A stretch of 64,000 nt of DNA, taken from positions 3,410,992 to 3,474,991 of the forward strand of contig CAADRB010000009.1 in NCBI GenBank assembly GCA_900708905.1, in the 5' to 3' direction. A program made the position numbers and the translations under genes. Positions 11,085 to 24,100 of this stretch are shown here, piece by piece. The notes under the pieces are model-generated. The model was not told the DNA's origin and searched no databases. It saw only the letters and a program-made list of their open reading frames with translations. Within the stretch, counting starts at the first letter, position 1. The number at the start of each line of letters is the position of its first letter. This stretch comes from Hymenolepis diminuta. Lineage: Eukaryota; Platyhelminthes; Cestoda; Cyclophyllidea; Hymenolepididae.

Positions 11085-14000
11085 TTATTGTCGGGGTTTC
11101 AAAGGTGTTATGATGTAGCGACCGAGTCTGAGCTGTTGTAAAGTGATTCGTACGACACCATTGTCAGAGGCCCGCCTAATTTGGATGTCTTGAACTCCAA
11201 CTCCCGATACCGTGCCGTTGCATCCGTGCGATTCTAAGCACAATTGAGAGCCAACTCGGTAACTAAAAGGAAGGGGACGAAGGGTAAGTAATATGTGGTA
11301 AATATTTGTCCTCCTTATAAGACTTTATTTTGTGTAGTATCTGGGATGTCACAATTTACACAGTTTAAGAAACTCTGTCCAATATTTAGCTACTTAATTT
11401 CCGCCAAATTAAAACTGTAGGCTGTATAATACCATGCCAGATCATTTTGACACCTCAACTACTAGAATAAAAGTGAATTAAAATGGCAAAAGCGATCCCT
11501 CATGATTATAAAAACCGGTCAACAAGCATCAAACATTGTAGACAAGCATTTGCTCCAATCCAAGGAGTCGATCATGAAGTTTGAATTTTGAAACGTTTGC
11601 TACCAATTTGGCAAGTATTGTGCAACCAGAAACCAAAACTTAAATAAAGTAAGACTTTCTGACACCTTGACATGACTAACAGCGCCTTGTTGATACTATT
11701 CCATTTAAAATTTATAAGGCCTTGCGTCAATCAATTTCAGCTGCTTCCATCATTAAAATTAGTGCATTAAAAATGTTCATTTAATAATTCAGGCTCTCAG
11801 GATCAAATCTCTTTGAGATAAGATGACATGAGTATGAATGACTTCCCTCTGTCTAGTTCGCCTATCTAAATAGTTTTAACTGACTCAATCTAACAAGATG
11901 TAATCTAAATAAAACGCATTCTCTTCGGAGGCTTCTGGGCTTTTTGTATATAGTTCCCGATGCGTTACATTTTGCATCCAAATGAGGAAAGACTGTTCGG
12001 AAAAATGTTCAAACTCATAAAGGAAAAATAACTGCATGTCTCTACAGTGATCATTGTATATAAAATAACTTAGAATTGCGGATGACACAAGCTGATTCAA
12101 ATGAAATAATTAACAATTATACGTTAATTTAATAATACACTTCAGGAGAACTTTCATGCTATTTGACCACAACCAAAAAAAGCGACAAAAGAGTAACGCA
12201 CCTGGACTAAACTTTACTATTTTTTAGAAAGCTCGGTCTTAAGAAATAGTACTGAAAACTATAAACTTTCGTATCAGTTGGCTGATATTAAGTTATGCAG
12301 AAAGGACTAGTTTTATCACTACATTGGTATACTGCCGAATTACGTTTTCAGACAATAAAATATCGGTTTTTACTTGTAACTGCTCAGTTGCCCACTTTTT
12401 TCGAGTATGACTCTTCTATACTGCAGTACTGCTAGGAGATCTAGTTCTACTGCTGCGATATATCTGTCCACTAGATTTCATTAGAGTGCAGTTAAGCCCA
12501 ACTAGAGAAGAAATTTTATTAACCAAACAAGGGTTGTCTTTGTGTTGTGGACATTGGGAGATCAAAACATTGAGAGACTGATAACATTCTTAGTCCCAAA
12601 GAACTGTCAAGCTATCAGAAGCGATGTGGTGCTTCATATCGATAAGATTGATGTGCAATTTTGGGACAGCCTGCTTCAAATCAGGAATATCTATGCTACT
12701 GTTTTAGATACAGAGTCAAATTCTACTGGTCTTCTCTCCATCTACGAAGCTCTGCTTTATAGTATGATACGGGGCTTAAATGATAGCAATGATCTATTTC
12801 CAATTTAGCGTGTCGAAAATGATTATGGTTTAGCTAAACAGGCAATTTTGATCAAAACTAATGAGCTGACATGAAGAACTATAGGAAAGAAACGATTAAC
12901 GTAAATAAACTCAACTCGATTTCCTATGCGTAAAGACGAATAAATACCTTGTCTTTAATATTAAGTGGAACCTTCACACTATCAATATAGTAGATAGTCT
13001 GATCCAATTAACCGCCATCCATCCGACCGATCATATTCATCCATATAAGATATAGAAATCATTTATTATTAAGAATTACTTCATTCTTCCTAAGACCAAT
13101 TACAATAAATCCTGACAGTATAGACGCAAAATGGAATGAATAAAGAGGAACTATACTTCCATATTTCTCGTTTTTAACCCTAGCCAAGCGATCTAAAGCG
13201 AATATCTAGGAATATAAACAGTAAACAGATCATGCCTCATAACGAGTAGACTGACGGGAAACTCCAAGAAGGCGACACTCAAACTCAACTCGATTTCTTA
13301 TAAATCGATAACAATGAGAATAAGTTAAAATTCCAACTTACCAACTCTGTCCAATAAAGAGAGCTCCATCATCAATCCATACGCGTGGAGCATTAGAACT
13401 GGCCTCATCGCCATGATGATGGCCATATCGATCACCCCGACGATCCCCACCGCGTCTTCCATGACGATCGCCCTCCTCACCTCTTCCTCCTGCTCCACGT
13501 GTAAGGGGTGGACTTCCAGGTCCGGATCGGACTGACGATGCCGAACCTTCAGTACCATGCTTTCTAGATGTTCCAGTAGTTGAACTCGACGGTGGCTTTC
13601 CACAGGCTCTATTTGATAGAAAATGAAAGAAGAGAGGAGGTAGTTATATACATTATATTTGTGCGTTTATTATGCTATTCGGGCAAGTGGATGAGCATAA
13701 CTAAAGTAGGGGGGAGGTAGTTTGGAGAGGAAAAGAGTAGGGAGATTTGATCCAAGGTATTCGGATTAATTACTTCTCTACTCAGCCCGAGCAATATATG
13801 CTGCTGCTTTGCCAAATGATCTTCTGAAGAGGCTCGCTTACTGAATCCAATGTCAGCATTAAGAATGAAATTCCGACATGTGGTGCTTCAGCCATCCTCG
13901 TCTGTTATAAAACTTGATACTTATTTTCAAATACACAGATATGTAATACAGCTAGATAAAGGGAAAACCAGTTGATCTAAGCATTCAGTAACTAAATACA

Positions 14001-16595
14001 TCGAATGGAAACTTTCCAATGGAAGGAGGATTTCCGTGAGCTTTAAGCAAAAATAAAAAAACGGGTTCAGAGATATGTAACCAACTTACCATATTGAAAA
14101 AGAAGTTTTGAATTTGAATGTCGAACTAACACTACAAGGAACAACTAAAATACTAATTGTAATTGAACTCATAATGTTGAAATAGAAGTTTTAGGGCTAA
14201 GAAATTCTCTTTTTGCCATACCGGTTAAATGAAAACGGTTAGAAAAGCATTACAACCGGGCCAAAATAGTTATATTCATGAATCCTAATTTGGGGAAATT
14301 ATAAATTGGAATCTCTACTGCCTAGAAGAGCCTAAAAGTGCCAGTATTTCAACTGACCGGTGGCTTTCCATATGCTCTAATAGAAAATGAGGAGGAATTT
14401 ACTTCTCAAACAAATGGAAACATAATACAAATAAATAAAGATAGATGTGGTCTACATTCAGCCGAGAATCTTTAGCTTGAAATTATTGGAAGCTTGTTAT
14501 AAGGAAGCGTTCAGACTACTTTAAAACAAATGGGAGTAAATAAAACAACTATACAAAACGGAAACTAAGAAGTGGTGTCTTGCTAAATCAGCGGAGATGT
14601 CAAGTTTAGTGTTGAGCTAATACTACAGCAGAACAACTAAAGTGCTAATGAAGTTTGAACACGTAACTGATCGACGAAATCCCTTTGCACAAACTGATAT
14701 TTTAAAATGAATAAAGAAGAATTAGAGCCGATCAAAAGTGCAAAGGCCTCCGTAAAAAGTTATGAAACTTCCATAGTGCGGAAGAGTACTACTGATCCAT
14801 TAGGAATAGTCAAGCCCATATTGGATGGATAAAGCCCTCTTGAGAAACTTTAATTCAGTCATTTCTGTACTTTAAACTGGCTAGGGGCTGACCAGTTTAA
14901 ATGACATAAGGCCATTTAATGTCAAACAAAACGGGTTGCCTCAAACCATTCTGTTAATTTAAAAGAGCGATGAAATACGACAGGAAAAGAGCATATGTAT
15001 AGTTCTTAATATTACCATTGAATCGTAATAATTATTAAAAAAAATACAACCTGTGGTATGAGATAACGGATATACTGAACTAAAGCAGCAATGGACAATC
15101 CCAAATTTGTGAGATAGACTTAGAAAGCACAGATGATATTAATCATAAATGAATACGTAAAGCAAAGTGGCCGACAAAAAATATAATCAATTATACCTTA
15201 CTTACCGATTTGAAACTTTGTAACCTCGCAGTGCTCTGTAATACAAGGTTATATGCATAGCCAAAATGAGGGAATATTAAAGCTTGTTCAATATTTAATA
15301 CAATGGGCGAAAGACTTGTAGAACCCCAGGTGAGAAACTCATCTACTACCATCCCTTTGCATATGGAAAGTAAACAGTGAAGGGGTTGACTATTACAAAA
15401 CTGGTATATAGGATAAATAAAACAGAGTTGCCATCATAGCGCAGCCAGTGCATTAAAACAAAACAAAACGCACCTGTGTATCAGCGTGAGATCAGAATAA
15501 ATATCATTTTGCGGCAGAAGCATATTCAGCTGAGCCTGGGGCAGAACACTCTGAGGTTTCTTTCTTTTCGGCGGAGGGGTGTTTACAGAGCCCATTAGGC
15601 CCGGTACAACAGCTGCAGCAACGGGTGAAGGCTTAGCCGAAGCAAGTAATGACTGAGCTAGCAGAGTACTAGGTCGACCATTTGAGTGGGATCCCGAATC
15701 AGAATGACTATTGTTACGAGTAAGGGAAGCTCTAAAATGATTCAAGAGGCTTTTCCCATCATCCAAATCAACACCCATACTGCCAAAGAGATTACCGAAG
15801 GAGGTCATAGTTGGAATAACATTTTCTTCACGATTTGTTGGACTAGGAGATAGTTCGTTCTTCGCATTCTTTGCTTTAACTATCCAACTGGTGTTGTAGA
15901 GATTTATTTCACCCCAGTAACTCAACTTCGTAGTAGAATTTCCATTGATCCCTACACCAGCCATATTAGAAACCATTTCCTGTGCTCGACGTCGTAATTT
16001 TCGCGTAACCGTGGGTTTCATTTCAAGAACATCACCCGTTGCTGTTAATTCAATATTCGTCTTGTCCTTTTCTAAGTGACGCTTTAAGTCCTCACAAAGG
16101 CCGATCAGATTATCTTGGAGTCTCCTTTTCTCCAACTAAAATGGATGACAATAAATAATAAATCGACCTACAGCACAATCGTGATCACAAGTGCGAACCT
16201 CCCGGTCGTATTGACCGTGAATTTCATCTATTTTGTGTTCATGAAGTATTTGGCCACGAATTTTTTGGTCCTCCAACCAACTTTCTATCTTCTTAGAGGA
16301 CTTAATAAATTCTAAAAAGATAATCATGTGCATTATATAAATGACGTACCTGGATGAGTTCCGGCCTCAATTTGCTTTAGTTGCAAAGCATAGGCTTCCA
16401 ATTTTTTAATGAGTTCTCTAAAATGGTCGAAATACACAGAGTATATAATTACTGTTCAGAGTCCGGTGTATCCTCATTCTCTGTGGGTGAAGAACTTTGA
16501 GCTAAAAAATATATAGATAAGCGGAACTTACGATCGTTATTTTCACGTTCACGATTAGGAAGAGGATCGTTTCGAAAAGGACGTTTAAAAGACAT
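11085..16595 (-). CDS. SUDS3: SDS3/SUDS3-like subunit of the Sin3 histone deacetylase corepressor complex
   Basis: Sds3 scaffolds HDAC and SIN3 through a coiled coil in the nucleus. Exons on the minus strand: 16595-16532, 16501-16453, 16417-16350, 16311-16172, 16135-15474, 13608-13342, 11262-11085. Every junction phase closes, giving 475 residues. The first four introns are 30, 35, 38 and 36 bp. Residues about 38-63 include AGTHPEFIK, matching the family's GTLPEFIK; a charged helical region follows; residues 135-157 include ELTATGD then TRKLRRR, a family signature. KRKKP and QLNMLLPQNDIYSDL (about 300-320) match the KRRKPAPAQLNYLL region. The C-terminal exons restore the terminal domain: VWIDDGALFIGQ, LCLESH, then DIQIRRASDNG and RITLQQLRLGRYII. 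It is longer than the 328-residue human protein because of Ser-rich and Gly/Arg/His/Asp-rich inserts. The exon starts 15 nt behind an acceptor-like tacag. Confidence 0.9.
11510..11795 (+). repeat. Dispersed repeat family B, copy 2 (in the last SDS3 intron)
   Basis: Same landmarks and order as 9085-9385 and 20695-20995, including ggtcaacaagca, tttgctccaatccaagg, gtaagact and tttcagctgcttcc. It lies on the strand opposite to SDS3 transcription. Confidence 0.6.
14120..14670. repeat. Decayed local duplications in SDS3 intron 5
   Basis: Two related segments lie about 480 bp apart: near 14127-14180 (gtcgaactaacactacaag) and near 14611-14665 (gttgagctaatactacagc), both followed by gaacaactaaa-tgctaat-like sequence. 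Between them, 14341-14395 resembles the 5' end of SDS3 exon 6 with its acceptor. The intron seems to have grown partly by local duplication. Confidence 0.5.
14341..14395 (-). pseudogene. Partial copy of the SDS3 exon 6 acceptor end
   Basis: On the plus strand ccggtggctttccatatgct followed by ctaatagaaaatga matches cgacggtggctttccacagg followed by ctctatttgatagaaaatga at the exon 6 boundary (about 13580-13627). The copy holds roughly 30 nt of exon plus the polypyrimidine/acceptor side. It reads only a few codons and has no donor, so it is a relic or decoy exon end rather than a functional exon. Confidence 0.5.
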
Positions 16596-16612
16596 ACTTG
16601 GTAAAGGTAGCT
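16596..16612 (-). promoter_or_regulatory. Splice acceptor just upstream of the SDS3 start codon
   Basis: On the minus strand ttttttacatatacag ends at 16611, 15 nt before ATG at 16595. It must serve either a 5' UTR intron or a spliced-leader trans-splice. No upstream exon can be told apart. Confidence 0.45.
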
Positions 16613-18132
16613 GTATATGTAAAAAACTGTCAATCATATAAATAATCACTCCAAATAAATGGGTAAGCCACTAAACAAAATATTCAAATTGTTATAGGTT
16701 TAAAAGGCTACCAACCAATATTTTAATGCACTTACAAAAGCAGAGAAAAACGAATTATCCCTGGATTTGCAGACACCAGAACACATTGAAAAGAATAAAA
16801 CAATCAGTCGGCTTCTTTAAAACGAAACAATGTCCTAATATTTGACTCCTTTCGAAATTTTTAATTAATATTTATGTGAAGTTGTGGATTAGTTATAGCA
16901 TTTCAATGCTTTGGATTTTGCTCTATATTTTGTCTTAATATTATATAATTATGTTTCATAGCTTCCTAATATGAATTCCCATATTAATAATTTAGTTCTT
17001 AAGCAAATTTATCTTTATTTTTACTAGGTTAGTTATTTTTGATATTGAAATTAAACTGAAGGTATCATACATATATCCACGAAAGTGACTCAGGGCGATC
17101 TTTCGGGGAAAACAAAATCAAAGGTATGATCATCATAAGATTTCAATACTTGCGGATGGTCGTAACGAAAAAATTTAAACTTGGGCAGTGACTTATTAAC
17201 AAAATTTGCCAAAAATCGCCGCAGATCAGTGTAAAAACATTATATATATCGGATCGTACGGCCATATAAAATTCGCACCTCTTAAATACCTTTTTAAGGT
17301 TATTCGTTGCTTGTACTCCATTTTGTCGTTAATTTTTAAGCACCTGAGCTTTAGAAATCCCATGAAAGGCCAGAAAGTCAAACTTTACTGATTCCAATAC
17401 CAGTTATTAATCTGATGCGTGTATATTACGAACACATTGCGATATTTATTGTTTGTAATTTCCTATTAGGACAAAAGGTTTAAAAATTACAAATATTTGT
17501 CACAAATCCGCCTTAATATTCATAAAAAATCCTTTTTCAATGAAGGAATCCATAACCCAACAGTAATTATTAACTGACAGCTAATTTACAGGGCTAGTTT
17601 ATTTATTTTAAACACATTTTGTGCAGTCTCCAATTCACAAGAATTTTCGCAGGACATAATAAAGGAATCTCATTGGGGATATTTTTGTAATACTTGAGGT
17701 ATTATTTAAATGGTTTTGGGTAATGTATCAAAACTATTGAATGCTGGTACAAAATATTTTTGCAGGGGATGTTATACATATGTTCACTTCACATAACATT
17801 TTGAGGAATTCCAAAAATATTACAATAATATTATAAAAACCAGATCAAATTTAATAATACAAACTGTTATTTTAGATAATTTCATGATTTTTATGTTAGA
17901 TATTTTGTAATTAAAAGATGCATTAGAGCAGTTGGAAAATTTGATGCCCTTGGCGACTATTTAAACTGCGATTCTTCTATAGATATTATTTTTTCCTTTG
18001 ATTCAGACTAATCTCTTCTTTTATTTGCATTTAAGTAGAAGATTTTTCTCTCGATTGCAACTTTTCTTTCACTATTCTTACATAGTTGTTGCGTTTATTC
18101 AAAATTTAATTTTACATTACTTGCTATAAGAA
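16613..18132. other. Divergent intergenic region between SDS3 and the catenin gene
   Basis: About 1.5 kb, strongly AT-rich, between two divergent start codons, so it should hold both promoters. No TATA box, initiator or factor site stood out from the background. The frame at 17206-17391 is not supported as a gene. Confidence 0.45.
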
Positions 18133-21100
18133 ATGACCATAGATATCGACAGCACTTTGAATTCTGAAAGTATTCCAAATTTACCTAAGGGTGCAGGCAG
18201 CTTTGCATTGCCTCGTACCCCTCCCGAGCACTCAGCTCATTTTTATCTTGGAAGCTCCTCTGGCGATGGAACGTGTGACCAACTTCTTACGGAATTTGAG
18301 ATTAATTCTAAACCAGATGCGTTCACCCCAACACATTTTTCTGGAGCCGGTACGTTTGAATGTGCCAACTATCGTTTTTTATCTAGAGGAAAATGATGAT
18401 GTCTCAAATGAGCAGTATGCGCCTTCTAAAATTGATGATGAATATATCGCTCACGTAATTGATATTCTGTCTTGTGGCTCTCCGGACGAAATTTCTTCCG
18501 CCGCAGCTTATCTTTGTCATATAACTTTTAGGAATGACAAAGTAAAGGGAATGGTTACGTAAATCACCCTTTTAAACTTCTTCAATTTAGCTCTTTTTTG
18601 TTTGCGCATTTAATTGATTGTGTACATCTTTTGAAGCGACTTAGATTGCATAAATGTGTTGTCAGAACTGCTTCTTACCACCCATCAGGATGTGAAAAAA
18701 CACGCTCTTTTTGTCTTACGCAATTTGTCACATGATCCGACACCAGAAACTCAAGTAATTTATTAAATATATATGGTTTAATTTAATTAATTGACCTAGA
18801 AAAGAATAGATGACGCATCTGTCATTTCCAACCTTCTGGTCGTCTTGAATGAAATTTCCAACAGTGAACCACTTCTATCTATCTCCACAAACGATGCTAT
18901 AGTGGAATCCACAGCTGCGACTTTATGCAATTTAGCTCTCTACCAAAAGTTTAAGGACACCATAAGTAGAAATGGTGTACCTTGTTTGATTAAAACAGTC
19001 ATCATGCCTTATTGCGAAATAATTAAGAACCAATTTTCATATAATCAGTCTGAAAGTCCTATTGAAAATTTCAGACTCCAGGCTTTTATATATGCAACTG
19101 GAACAATAAGGTAATTTTCAGTATTTCTTAGCTAGCATTTTTCGCTATTCAAGGAATTTGTTGGATGAAGATGCTGAAAGTCGACACCGTTTAAGAGAAA
19201 CTCCGGGATTTATAACTGCACTTACTTATATATGTGCTCAGTGCATCGAAGATTATGAATTTGATAGCAAGGCACTTGAAAACTGCGTATGTATTCTGCG
19301 CAATCTTAGTTTTGCCCTACAAGAAATTCGTGATCCAGCTTATCTGATTCGTAGGGAGGCCGAATATTCAAAACTAACCACTACCCCAATGACGGAGAAG
19401 AAACTGGAATTCCATTTGCCACACATTGAAACTAAGGGCAGATCGCGTGGTTTAGTCATGGGTTATTTGGCTACATTGTCTGATCATTTTCTCAAATAGA
19501 TATGAGGCGGTCCTCTGTAACAAATATATGGATGTCTGGTGGACCGGATTACTTAGAGAGACCACCATCAAATTTAGAGTCCATTCAAGGTAGCCGATTA
19601 CTCTGGGATCGCGAGCTTGTTGAAAATTATATATGCATTCTCCGCCATTCCTCAAATTGTATTACATTGGAGGCAGCAGCCGGGGCTATTCAGAATCTCA
19701 CTGCCTGCGACTGGCAACCTAGTGTTGAGGTTCGATCGATTGTAAGTTTAGTAGATGTTCACTTATTTTTAACGCATTGCCGACCATAAATATTACAATA
19801 AAACGCTTAGAAGCTTTCTTTGAAGTCTGCTTAACCTATTTCGGAGGCCTATCAACAAGAGAATAGAATAAATTGGAAACGAGCCAAAAATTTGTCTAGA
19901 CAGACTTTTCTCCAAAGTTTCCTTATATTACGATTAATAAATAATGATATAATCGTTTTTTCCTTCCCATGGCAGTTAGGTTTACACCGTATGGAAACTC
20001 ATTTCCGAATAACTCCTTGTAGTTTGCACATTCTGACTCATACTTCTACGCGTCCTAATTGTCAGTTGATAATTTTCATCAAAGAACGTGAAATCTGCCA
20101 ACTTCCTTATCGTATATTAATATGCTTTCTTTATCATAACTCAGGTTCCATACACTCAGTACTGACGTTTTTTGTCTATCCTCCCTTCTGTTCCTTGATC
20201 TCATTTCTTCCCATTTATCCAATATACCCCTAGTCCTACATAACTCTTGATCTTCTCGTTTATAAATGACACTTATGCCCTCTTAGCCTTTAAGATTATC
20301 AGCTTGATAAAAGGATTTTCAAACCTTTTTTGGCCGTGCTCTTAAAGTAATCTGACTTTATTCTTTTTAGCGGCATACAGTTCATATTTATGGCCATTTA
20401 AATATTTCCCGTAATTGATCATGTTTAATTTGGCGCCAAAGTAATAAAATTTGGGTTGTATAACTAAATCTTGAATCCACCCAGAACAAGCCTACTTCTT
20501 CTCGTCACTTTGCTGGTTTGGTTATTTATATTATTATTCTACGGGGCCCTGCTTACTTAAGATTTTTATCTATCTCATCTTTGCTTTGCTAAAGCTGTGA
20601 ACTGCAAAGTATCATATAAGATCATTTGCCTTCTCAACCACTGGAAGAAAATAAAATAAATTGAGCAGGGAAGATCGACCCTTCTTGATTAAATAACTCC
20701 GGTCAACAAGCACCAAATATCGTAAGCAAGCTTTTACTGCAATACAGGGAATGAATTGTGAAGTTTGCATTTCGGAAAGTGAACTCCTCATTTAGTAAAT
20801 ACTGTGCAACTCGAATCCAAAAATCAAATTTAGTAAGACTCTTTGATAGGTTGACGCTACACTCTTTTTTCTTTTTGATTCCCTCACCATTTGTTGAACT
20901 TCTTGTGATTCGACGTTACTTGCTTTCTATGATTAAAAATTGTAAATTTTTTGTATTACTATGGGTAACAATAATAATATTTAAAAATGATCTAAATGAA
21001 CATACATTTGTTTTAGTTTCACAGTGGAGACACTGTTCTGGTACTAGCAGCACCGTTGATTTCAGAGGATGACGGCCTCGTGCAAACAACGGCGACAGCT

Positions 21101-24100
21101 TTGAGAAATGTGGCAGAGCAGGAAGATTTGCGAAATCAGATTGCATTCTACGCAATGCGTCTCTTGATTGCCCGACTGCCGGTTCTACAAGCAGCTAATG
21201 CTATAGATGGCGAGATGGTTCTACCCACCCAAAATCTTGTCAGTTTACCCACTGCTTCCGCCATTCTTGCTGCGCTCTACGTACTTATCAAAGGCAGTAC
21301 TGATCGAGCATCGTAAGTATTTTTATTAGACCCCAAAAATTTTATAAGTTGTGAAAGTGAAATAGACTTTATCGAGCATTTCAACCATAACTGACTGGTC
21401 TAAGCGAAGATTTCTCTTGAGTTGTGTGTATTTACTCATATCCTTGGTTTTGTGCGCGATCAAAAGAATGTTCGGTATAACGAAGTTAGCAAAAATTTAA
21501 GTAATAAAAAGCTTTCTGTTACGATTTGATTTTCTTTGAGGGATATCGTGACTGATTCTTAGATTCTCTAAGTAATTGTCCTAGTTACAAATACAACTCG
21601 ACAACAAAGTAAAGTAAAAAAGACTTACAAATAGGAATTATTTTTTTCGGAAAGTATTATTTTCTTATGTGAACCACCTTCCCTGTTTAAATTATTGTTT
21701 AATGTTGAGATGTCAGTCCGAGCTCATCCTACCTTGTGTGCTGAATCTAAATTAAGTGAATAACGCAAGAGCTTATCATAAATTTTTTTTTCTGGAAAGT
21801 GTCCCGACTGGATTAGATCATTACTTAAAGCATTTCAACACGGGTATATTCGACTCCCTGTAGAGACACAAAGAAGGAGGTCTGTAATGATTTGATTTGG
21901 TTTTTCTCTGTATCTTCATACTAGAATAACTTCGCTCTGCAGAGTGAAGATCCTTGATTTTCATTTATATTGGTTCTTGAAGCAAAGATATTATGACTTT
22001 TCTATTTGAAATAATTATTTCGGATTGCATTTGAGGTTTATTTTTTCTATTAATGCTGTATAAAATTTATTATTTACAATCACTGTTGATTCGTTCAACA
22101 TTAATTTCTGAATATTGACGAAATTAGAATTTAAAATTTATCTTTATCTTTTTAATAATTACCTTTTAATGTTATAAAGTTTTTCATTCGTCATGGAATG
22201 AAAAATATCTGAAAAAGGATTTGAAAGCTTCAGACATGTAAAAATTTCCTTTATCTCAAGTTGATTCGTTTAAGATATTATGTAGGTAAATAAGGTCCCT
22301 AGATTCTACACATTTCCTCAAAACAAAAAATTATGTTGGTAAACGCCGTTTGTGCAGTTTAAAATGCAATTTAAAGTAGCTCTAATCCGATTATATCAAT
22401 ACTTCATAGAACTAATTATCTTTTTAAGCCTAATAGGAAATGTCAGCCTCGAACGAGAAAGAAGAGTTAGGTTGGGCAAATGCGAATTTGACAATTGTGT
22501 GTAAATGAGAGGGAAGAGGAGGAAAGAGAAAGAAAAGGAATTGGGAGGAGAGAGACGTTAGTGCTGAGGGAGGACAATTCGGATTGTGAAAAATAGGCAG
22601 AAAGAGGCAAAATTGGTCTTTTTCACGTTCTTTCTTCGTTTAGTTAGAGCAGAGGTGTGGGTCAGTAGGTGCGGACCTATGAGTCAGGGAGTTCAGGTAC
22701 TACACACTATATTACTGCCAAAGTTCAACCTAATATAAGCACTCGTGATTTATTGATATACTATACCTCATTTGAATCTGAGTACTTACGAAAAATTGAC
22801 CTTTGGTGCAAATATTTTCTGATTTATGTGTGACTACCTCAAAATCGTTGCTGAATAGTGTATACTGAGTTTTCATATTTCTGCAGTTTACTGGAGTTTA
22901 TAAATAGACAAAATAAGGAATAGGGCATGAAAACATTTTTGTTAGCAGTTAGTACAACGCTTCTCTACAAAATACTATGTAATGATTTTTATCATTCGTT
23001 ATACAGTGTGATTGAGCTCAGATAATACAGAAAAATATTATTTTTCACACTATTATTTTAATTGATGTGCTTCTTTGTGTAGGTTTGTTTTGGTTTTGTG
23101 CACAAACTTCCATCAACATCTCCCCGGCATTAATACTGACAGAAATCAAGCGACAAAAACTGCAATTCTTAAAAGTCTAATCACATCTCTTGTTTGCCTA
23201 AATCACATCATCTACTGCTAGTACATTATCAGGGTTTAGAATGGAAAATGTACCTGTGTTATTTGTCATTCTCTATTCCAGACTGTTTTTGGATTGTGGT
23301 GGTGTACAACCATGCATGGCGATAGCCCATACTGGTCTTTACCTGGACTCCAAGGATCCAGTACCTTCTAATCGAGACAAGACAGTTCGATTCGCCCGCC
23401 TCCTACTTCAAACCCTCTGGAAACAAAAAGAGCTTCGTGAGCGTTTTCAGGAAGCCGGTTGGTCTTCCGCTCACTTTTGCGTATGTGAACCGATTATTCG
23501 ACCTGCTCTCAAACAATGCTTTCTAACCAACGTCCAACCAACTGATACAAAACAAGGTGCTACTACTGAAACACGTTATATTGGTGCTCCTGTGCCTCTC
23601 GGACGAGTTAATGAGGATGGAGAGTTGATTCAAGACGACGAGGAGGATGCTTTGCCTGTGGTTAGATTTATCTTTTATTCATTTATTTGTTGGTAAAAAC
23701 TAAGCTATAACACTGTTAAGCCTCAAAGTAATTCACTACGACAAAATTGAAAATTGACAGAAACGATAGCTGCATTCATTTATTGGGAGAGAAGGTTCCA
23801 GCCTTCTCACTAGTAAGCCGAAAATTGGCTCAGTGAAGCAGAATAAAGCTCACTTTGACGGAGCTTTGCCTGCATAAAGACCAATGGGAGAGTCCACCAC
23901 TTAAGTGAAACGTCGGAATCCAAGATATCCTCAATTGCAATCCCATGTTGCTGGAGACGGAGACATTCATTGTTGGAAAATGGATGCGTCCAATCACTCT
24001 TTTATCCTTTAATGTTTTCTGTCCCATCTTTCTATCTTTCGTAGACCTGTATATCCTTTTGTTCTATTTTGATTTAACTGGTAGTATTATTATCCATGGA

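Noticed and set aside
12542..12808. 88-codon plus-strand open frame in the last SDS3 intron
   Set aside because: Reads smoothly but matches no family I know and lies antisense in an intron without splice support.
13325..13603. 92-codon minus frame starting with ATG
   Set aside because: Shadow frame of SDS3 exon 6; the real frame is shifted and joins its neighbours in phase.
19892..20233. 113-codon plus frame between catenin exons
   Set aside because: Lies in the intron between 19741 and 21017, pyrimidine-rich, no ARM motif; the flanking exons join in phase without it.
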